Made by a program: the position numbers and the translations under genes
Assembly (NCBI RefSeq): GCF_041381155.1
Contig: NC_091143.1
Span: 24,455,695 to 24,519,694, forward strand
Length of the DNA stretch: 64,000 nt
Source: Argopecten irradians
Taxonomy: Eukaryota > Mollusca > Bivalvia > Pectinida > Pectinidae
Direction of reading: 5' to 3'
Notes under the pieces: model-generated
Database searches by the model: none
The model's input: only the letters and a program-made list of their open reading frames with translations
Told to the model about the DNA's origin: nothing
In this document: piece by piece, positions 62,601 through 64,000 of the stretch
How positions within the stretch are numbered: position 1 is the stretch's first letter
Layout: each line of letters starts with the position of its first letter

Positions 62601-64000
62601 GAAAAGAACACAAGCATAGATATAACAGTGGCGCCCTCCGCGACCGTTCCATCCTTAGAAGGCGTGCCTGGAACAAATGTCTCCCACGGGAGATAAGCCT
62701 GGAAATGTTGGCCAGTGTATGTCTCCCATATACCACAGGCTATCGTCATGGCTAGGCACAAGGACAGTAAAAATATGAATATCTGAAAAATTAAACAGAT
62801 TATCAAATTATTTTTCTTCAAAAGGAGGTGTTGCATATAGCCACGATAAATTTTTTATTTTTGAATTTAGATTAGTTAATTGCATTAATACACATATGTT
62901 TATAATACTTAGAACCCGATTGGACCATTATTATGACTACAGCGCCCCCTACATTAACATTGGTAAATTTAATGTCCATTGGGCCTTTTACCTGGCATAA
63001 GTCATAGTAAAAACAATTAAATCACATTTTTCTTGTGATTAAAAATACCACATAAAATTGCCTTTTTAACGACATAACACACTTGGCTGTATCCAATATC
63101 ATTTGATCACAAATCGAACGTAAATATCAATTTTGACAGAAAATACGACTTTTTGAAGTTTTCAATTTTTCGTTCGAGCACCAGAATAAGTAAGGCACTA
63201 CTCGAGTACCCTAAAATTTTGATGTTTAAAATTATATTCAGGTTATCATCGTTTCACCATAAACAGCTCAAGTTGATGAATCATTGGATATGCCACGTTT
63301 TTTTAGGTTTATTTCGTCTACCCCCTGTTTAACCATGATATCAAAGTACTGAGAGTACACTGTCTAATATTACCGACTTTACTGTTAGATTAGAATGTGA
63401 TGATGAGGTGCGTATTTCGACCAAACCCTGAAATTATCATCATAAACTCATGTTTAGATAATATTTTTCAGAAATTCTACTTATCCGTTTTGAAACAGTG
63501 GGACACATAAAACTGACAGTTATGATTTAACATAATACACAATGCCATGTTGCATTCCAGAAACTGTATAAGCATTAAGGTTATAATAAGACAGTATGTG
63601 TCCTTTGCCCATTGTTATTTAAAGGGAACCATCAATGTTGCCATCGTCTCAGGTAGGGCGTTAGAATTGCATCTGCTATACCCATTGCATGATCGTAAAA
63701 GGCGACGAAATAGAAGAAAAATGATGTCAACTTTGGCTGACATGACGTCATCTCATTGTTTTTTCAATTGTGATGTCACAGCTATGTAAGATAGATTTAT
63801 CTTACATAGCTGTCTTTCATGGGACAACTCTATCTTACATGGCTAGCTATGTGAGAAAACCCTGTCAGATATGGGAGATAACCCTGTCAGATATGGGAGA
63901 TAACCCGGTCTTGTATAAGAAAAATAAATAAGAATTCCTTGTACTTACACCTATAATGAGAATGTTTAGTAGCCGGTCTATGTGGGTCCTTTTGAAGATA
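38091..64000 (-). CDS. ATP8B-class P4-ATPase (phospholipid flippase), 15 coding exons in window, N-terminus beyond right edge
   Basis: Exons in transcript order: 63949-64000 (partial), 62553-62782, 62074-62236, 53548-53710, 50066-50145, 49374-49475, 48458-48577, 47325-47422, 44056-44234, 43404-43684, 40907-41090, 40345-40568, 39641-39724, 38971-39216, 38091-38681; about 931 residues. Diagnostic P-type motifs appear in order: FSDKTGTLT (phosphorylated Asp), [18 protein letters not shown], and [11 protein letters not shown]. Transmembrane segments flank the cytosolic loop, and the tail has the P4-ATPase motif GYAFAHQ. Wording such as [29 protein letters not shown] and [10 protein letters not shown] places it in the ATP8B1/2/4 class. 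These enzymes move aminophospholipids or phosphatidylcholine to the cytosolic leaflet, usually with a CDC50 partner. Oddity: the short exon expected after DKTGTLTQ (NIMTF region) was not found. Introns hold three minisatellites and many transposons. Confidence 0.95.
38971..39216 (-). CDS. ATP8B-class exon: transmembrane region
   Basis: Encodes [35 protein letters not shown], membrane segment [12 protein letters not shown], and [16 protein letters not shown]. Donor CGG|GTAAGT, phase 0. Confidence 0.96.
39641..39724 (-). CDS. ATP8B-class exon: transmembrane region
   Basis: Encodes [20 protein letters not shown] then LFMAAFDQ, 28 residues. Donor CAG|GTAAGG, phase 0. Confidence 0.95.
40345..40568 (-). 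CDS. ATP8B-class exon: GISGQEG to FSAQ
   Basis: Encodes [40 protein letters not shown], then transmembrane [19 protein letters not shown]. Donor CAG|GTAGGT, phase 0. Confidence 0.97.
40907..41090 (-). CDS. ATP8B-class exon: GDGANDV
   Basis: Encodes [40 protein letters not shown], then [16 protein letters not shown] plus one base. GDGANDV coordinates Mg in the P-domain. Donor AAA|GTGAGT, phase 1. Confidence 0.97.
41160..42375. mobile_element. Pearl-like element with ~170-bp tandem core
   Basis: Five tandem copies, starting at 41428, 41599, 41768, 41990 and 42162, share CAGCAATGTTTCCATGGT, AGCAAAAGGCACTACTAGAC and GTGTCTATGAAGTTTCGTGG. One spacing is 222 bp because of a local ~52-bp duplication; the others are 169-172. 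The right end has CGGACGGACAGACGGA and a hairpin CCCCGCCAAC-TTC-GTTGGGCGGGG; the left flank has a related ATCCCCCGCCAA. Bivalve pearl elements are known to have a tandem core of similar size. Assignment is inference. It lies in an ATP8B intron. Confidence 0.6.
42590..43425. repeat. Minisatellite, 40-bp unit, ~20 copies of an ATP8B exon-intron boundary
   Basis: On the minus strand the unit is exon sequence GGTTGTCAACGGCCATAGC + TTG, then GTAAGTCTACATGGTAAA. The exon part is the codons for VVNGHSL at the end of exon 43404-43684, and the rest is the first 18 bases of the intron. Nearly all copies keep an intact TTG|GTAAGT donor. A few have TATCGCC for TATGGCC. The array begins at the functional donor and extends only into the intron. 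Confidence 0.95.
43404..43684 (-). CDS. ATP8B-class exon ending VVNGHSL
   Basis: Encodes [20 protein letters not shown], then a variable charged insert, then [12 protein letters not shown]. Acceptor GTTTCAG, donor TTG|GTAAGT, phase 0. The last 22 exon bases plus 18 intron bases form the 40-bp array that follows. Confidence 0.95.
44056..44234 (-). CDS. ATP8B-class exon: TGDKQ
   Basis: Acceptor CATATTTCAG. Encodes [20 protein letters not shown] through [20 protein letters not shown] to [11 protein letters not shown] plus one base. Donor AAG|GTACTG, phase 1. Confidence 0.96.
44755..47047. mobile_element. 2.3-kb element with 17-bp inverted ends and a field of GTAACAGGAATGA motifs
   Basis: Both ends read TGGGTCATTCTACAGAA (right end as complement, ending 47047). 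TG occurs immediately outside on both sides, a possible 2-bp duplication. Between about 45130 and 46640 roughly fifteen copies of GTAACAGGAATGA or its complement TCATTCCTGTTAC occur in both orientations, some in tandem (46263-46315). No transposase frame is visible. It sits in the intron between exons 44056-44234 and 47325-47422. Superfamily unknown. Confidence 0.6.
46681..46857. mobile_element. Nested short element with GTAATCGATTAC ends
   Basis: The right end, as complement, is CAGGCATGGGGTAATTG, a typical hAT-like start. The left end TAGGTATAATGTAATTG is a diverged counterpart. The body is dense in GTAATCG and CGATTAC. It lies inside the 44755-47047 element. No target duplication was identified. 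Confidence 0.45.
47184..47204. repeat. Poly-C tract, 21 bases
   Basis: An uninterrupted run of 21 C in an ATP8B intron, about 120 bp downstream (on the minus strand) of the donor of exon 47325-47422. Length is likely unreliable in sequencing. Confidence 0.9.
47325..47422 (-). CDS. ATP8B-class exon: [10 protein letters not shown]
   Basis: Acceptor GTATTTACAG. Encodes [20 protein letters not shown] then [12 protein letters not shown] plus two bases. Donor GAG|GTAACC, phase 2. Confidence 0.94.
47510..48500. repeat. Minisatellite, 58-bp unit, ~17 copies of an ATP8B exon-intron boundary
   Basis: On the minus strand each unit contains AGCTGTGATAATGATAAGG, AACTGACCACTCACCATTTAAAT, then GTAAGTGATTCACTCT. 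The first two blocks are the last ~45 bases of exon 48458-48577 (codons [15 protein letters not shown], with one base change in TGTAAT/TGTGAT), followed by the donor GTAAGT. Nearly every copy keeps AAT|GTAAGT. The array starts at the functional donor and runs into the intron. Confidence 0.95.
48458..48577 (-). CDS. ATP8B-class exon: CKGAD
   Basis: Encodes [20 protein letters not shown] then [20 protein letters not shown], 40 residues, phase 0. Donor AAT|GTAAGT. The last 40-odd exon bases and the donor are the seed of the 58-bp array that follows. Confidence 0.95.
48960..49276. mobile_element. Mutator-type MITE, 317 bp, perfect 9-bp target duplication
   Basis: Left end CATCCTCGATATTCCAGGGG; right end, as complement, CATTCTCGAGACTCCAGGGG; inverted similarity continues for about 65 bp. 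Flanks are identical 9-mers AAATTAAGT (48951-48959 and 49277-49285), the duplication length of Mutator-like elements. It lies in the intron between exons 48458-48577 and 49374-49475. Confidence 0.85.
49374..49475 (-). CDS. ATP8B-class exon: nucleotide-binding domain
   Basis: Encodes [20 protein letters not shown] then [14 protein letters not shown], 34 residues, phase 0 at both ends. Donor TCT|GTGAGT. Confidence 0.95.
49791..49950. mobile_element. TA-flanked MITE, 160 bp (pogo/mariner type)
   Basis: Left end CAGTGAAATCTGTGTAATAT, right end as complement AAGTGAAACCTGTCTAATCT, with TA on both sides (49789-49790 and 49951-49952). The CAGTGAAACCTGT-type end is common among pogo-like small elements of marine invertebrates. 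Confidence 0.8.
50066..50145 (-). CDS. ATP8B-class exon: SPDEGALV
   Basis: Encodes [20 protein letters not shown] and FGFVFK, the signature of the P4 nucleotide-binding domain. Acceptor TATGTACAG, donor AAG|GTATGT, phase 0. Its acceptor abuts the 55-bp array. Confidence 0.95.
50160..53240. repeat. Minisatellite, 55-bp unit, ~56 copies, very homogeneous
   Basis: Unit ATGTAGTCACTTACTTCTG, AATGAACCCCTATACTACATGG, ACCTTATATTGTAC. Nearly all copies are identical apart from a CAC/AAC variant. Copies at the left edge (50180-50620) carry small indels. On the minus strand each copy includes GAAGTAAGTGAC, a donor-like motif. It fills most of the intron between exons 53548-53710 and 50066-50145. Confidence 0.97.
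53548..53710 (-). CDS. ATP8B-class exon: start of nucleotide-binding domain
   Basis: Acceptor GAATGTTCCAG. Encodes [20 protein letters not shown] through [17 protein letters not shown] plus one base. Donor ATG|GTAAGT, phase 1. Confidence 0.93.
53931..56772. mobile_element. 2.8-kb non-coding element with inverted ends and TAACG-rich subterminal repeats
   Basis: Left end TGAACCGTTTAACGTTCCC; right end, as complement, TGAACCGTTTAAACGTTCCC. Just inside both ends are clusters of GCTAACG, TAACGATTAACG and AACGCAAACG (53950-54085 and 56630-56750). The interior has no recognisable transposase; the longest open frame is 85 codons. A target duplication was not identified, so the superfamily stays open. 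It lies in the intron after the DKTGTLT exon. Confidence 0.6.
56887..57212 (-). pseudogene. piggyBac transposase fragment (core start)
   Basis: Encodes [20 protein letters not shown] then [18 protein letters not shown], matching the piggyBac-type transposase motif pattern YW...TP.F...MS.DRF..IL..LH..DN. The catalytic Asp-bearing part is absent. It is on the same strand and in the expected order relative to the N-terminal fragment at 61510-61780, so both may derive from one broken element. Confidence 0.8.
57400..58197 (-). pseudogene. LINE reverse-transcriptase remnant
   Basis: On the minus strand, allowing frame changes, there are recognisable RT landmarks: [20 protein letters not shown] (the catalytic box F-A-D-D reads F-A-N-N), then [20 protein letters not shown] with SSEVWGFEN, then NNFMVYGEL. 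Several stops and frameshifts are present. A dispersed repeat begins directly beside its upstream end at 58198. Confidence 0.75.
58198..58689 (-). repeat. Dispersed repeat, copy B of an inverted pair
   Basis: 492 bp matching 29742-30254 in opposite orientation, with both ends recognisable (TACCGTAAAAACT at one end, CAAGCTAAACTACGTATC at the other). It appears to sit within or against the LINE remnant. Confidence 0.85.
58806..58960 (+). mobile_element. tRNA-derived SINE copy, internally deleted
   Basis: Head GTAGCGGGATCAGACTGGG, A-box region GGAAGCTCAGTCGGAAGAGC, then a jump to the tail CTTCTCTCCTGTTACAG. The B-box part is missing, so it is a shortened copy. Confidence 0.65.
58966..59095 (+). 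mobile_element. tRNA-derived SINE copy, well preserved
   Basis: Head GTAGCGGGACTGGACTGGG, A-box region GGTAGTTCAGTCGGTAGAGC, B-box-like GGAATCGAATCCCGG, closing TTGCCGCTAC and tail TTTTCTCCTCTCCTGTTAC. It is the best copy of this family in the window. It is not called as a functional tRNA because the stems and context are those of a SINE. Confidence 0.75.
59110..60940. other. ATP8B intron interior, nothing recognised
   Basis: AT-rich intronic DNA. I searched the minus strand here for the expected NIMTF-type exon after DKTGTLTQ and did not find it. No paired termini were found. Confidence 0.4.
61510..61780 (-). pseudogene. piggyBac transposase N-terminal fragment
   Basis: ATG at 61778-61780 opens an acidic N-terminus ([15 protein letters not shown]), then a stop interrupts, and the frame continues through [10 protein letters not shown] and [10 protein letters not shown] to PFTRE. 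An acidic lead followed by PP..FT is typical of piggyBac-type transposases. The in-frame stop and loss of the rest make it non-functional. Confidence 0.7.
61781..62056 (-). mobile_element. piggyBac terminal region ending at TTAA
   Basis: The outer end, as complement, is CCCTTTAAGCGCTTGTCACC abutting TTAA at 62053-62056, the piggyBac target. A subterminal block GGAACGACATTTGCGGTGAC occurs twice with small variation. The junction lies about 20 bp from the splice donor of the DKTGTLT exon. The opposite end of the element was not located. Confidence 0.7.
62074..62236 (-). CDS. ATP8B-class exon: phosphorylation site DKTGTLT
   Basis: Encodes [20 protein letters not shown] through [20 protein letters not shown] and TGTLTQ. 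The Asp of DKTGT is the catalytic phosphoacceptor. Donor CAG|GTAATA, phase 0; a piggyBac end lies only about 20 bp into the intron. Confidence 0.97.
62553..62782 (-). CDS. ATP8B-class exon: transmembrane segments before the P-domain
   Basis: Acceptor TTAATTTTTCAG. Encodes [20 protein letters not shown], an extracytosolic loop, then [20 protein letters not shown]. The PISLY motif marks the helix with the conserved proline. Phase 2 donor. Confidence 0.95.
62783..63948. other. ATP8B intron, no gene
   Basis: Intron between the first two exons seen here. It contains a perfect hairpin at 63779-63812 and a short direct duplication CCCTGTCAGATATGGGAGAT near 63862-63905. Open frames are short and unrecognised. 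Confidence 0.45.
63779..63812. repeat. Perfect 15-bp hairpin with 4-base loop
   Basis: CAGCTATGTAAGATA, loop GATT, then its exact complement. A partial third copy (ATCTTACATGGCTAGC) follows at about 63832. It could be a MITE core or a local foldback. Confidence 0.85.
63949..64000 (-). CDS. ATP8B-class exon, partial at window edge
   Basis: Encodes [16 protein letters not shown], the cytosolic segment before a transmembrane helix. Donor GGT|GTAAGT, phase 0. It continues beyond 64000. Confidence 0.85.

Overview
This is a eukaryotic nuclear window: AT-rich, with multi-exon genes using GT-AG introns and very many tandem repeats and short transposable elements. The gene content (cilia, kinetochore, P4-ATPase), the dispersed tRNA-type SINEs, a pearl-like tandem-core element and abundant small inverted-repeat elements fit a lophotrochozoan, most likely a bivalve mollusc. 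That placement is inference; no species is claimed.

Three protein-coding genes can be assembled exon by exon. (1) SKA1, minus strand, 8046-14395, five coding exons, 272 residues: the microtubule-binding subunit of the Ska kinetochore complex. (2) CFAP53 (CCDC11), plus strand, 18785-26997, seven coding exons, 516 residues: a coiled-coil protein of ciliary doublets and basal bodies. (3) An ATP8B-class P4-ATPase (phospholipid flippase), minus strand, 38091 to beyond 64000, fifteen coding exons seen here, with the N-terminus off the right edge. SKA1 and CFAP53 are head-to-head; CFAP53 and ATP8B are tail-to-tail. From memory, the human orthologues CFAP53, SKA1 and ATP8B1 all lie on 18q21, so this may be ancient linkage.

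The rest is repeats. Eleven arrays, mostly minisatellites, cover roughly a quarter of the window: 1-1005, 4195-6200, 6770-8095, 11765-14160, 22300-24835, 28795-29130, 33590-34990, 41425-42300, 42590-43425, 47510-48500 and 50160-53240. Transposable elements include a hAT deletion derivative with a perfect 8-bp target duplication, a Mutator-type element with a perfect 9-bp duplication, two TA-flanked elements, a split piggyBac remnant with its TTAA end, a LINE reverse-transcriptase remnant, SINEs, and two 2.3-2.8 kb elements with inverted termini that I cannot classify.

The most striking observation is that five of the arrays are built from gene boundaries. Four contain the end of a coding exon plus the first 10-18 bases of its intron, including the 5' splice site, amplified tens of times into that same intron (SKA1 intron 1, CFAP53 intron 4, and two ATP8B introns). 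A fifth repeats the end of the SKA1 coding region around its stop codon. None of the arrays is visibly seeded at a 3' splice site. This looks like a recurrent, polarised process and leaves long ladders of potential decoy splice donors next to the real ones.
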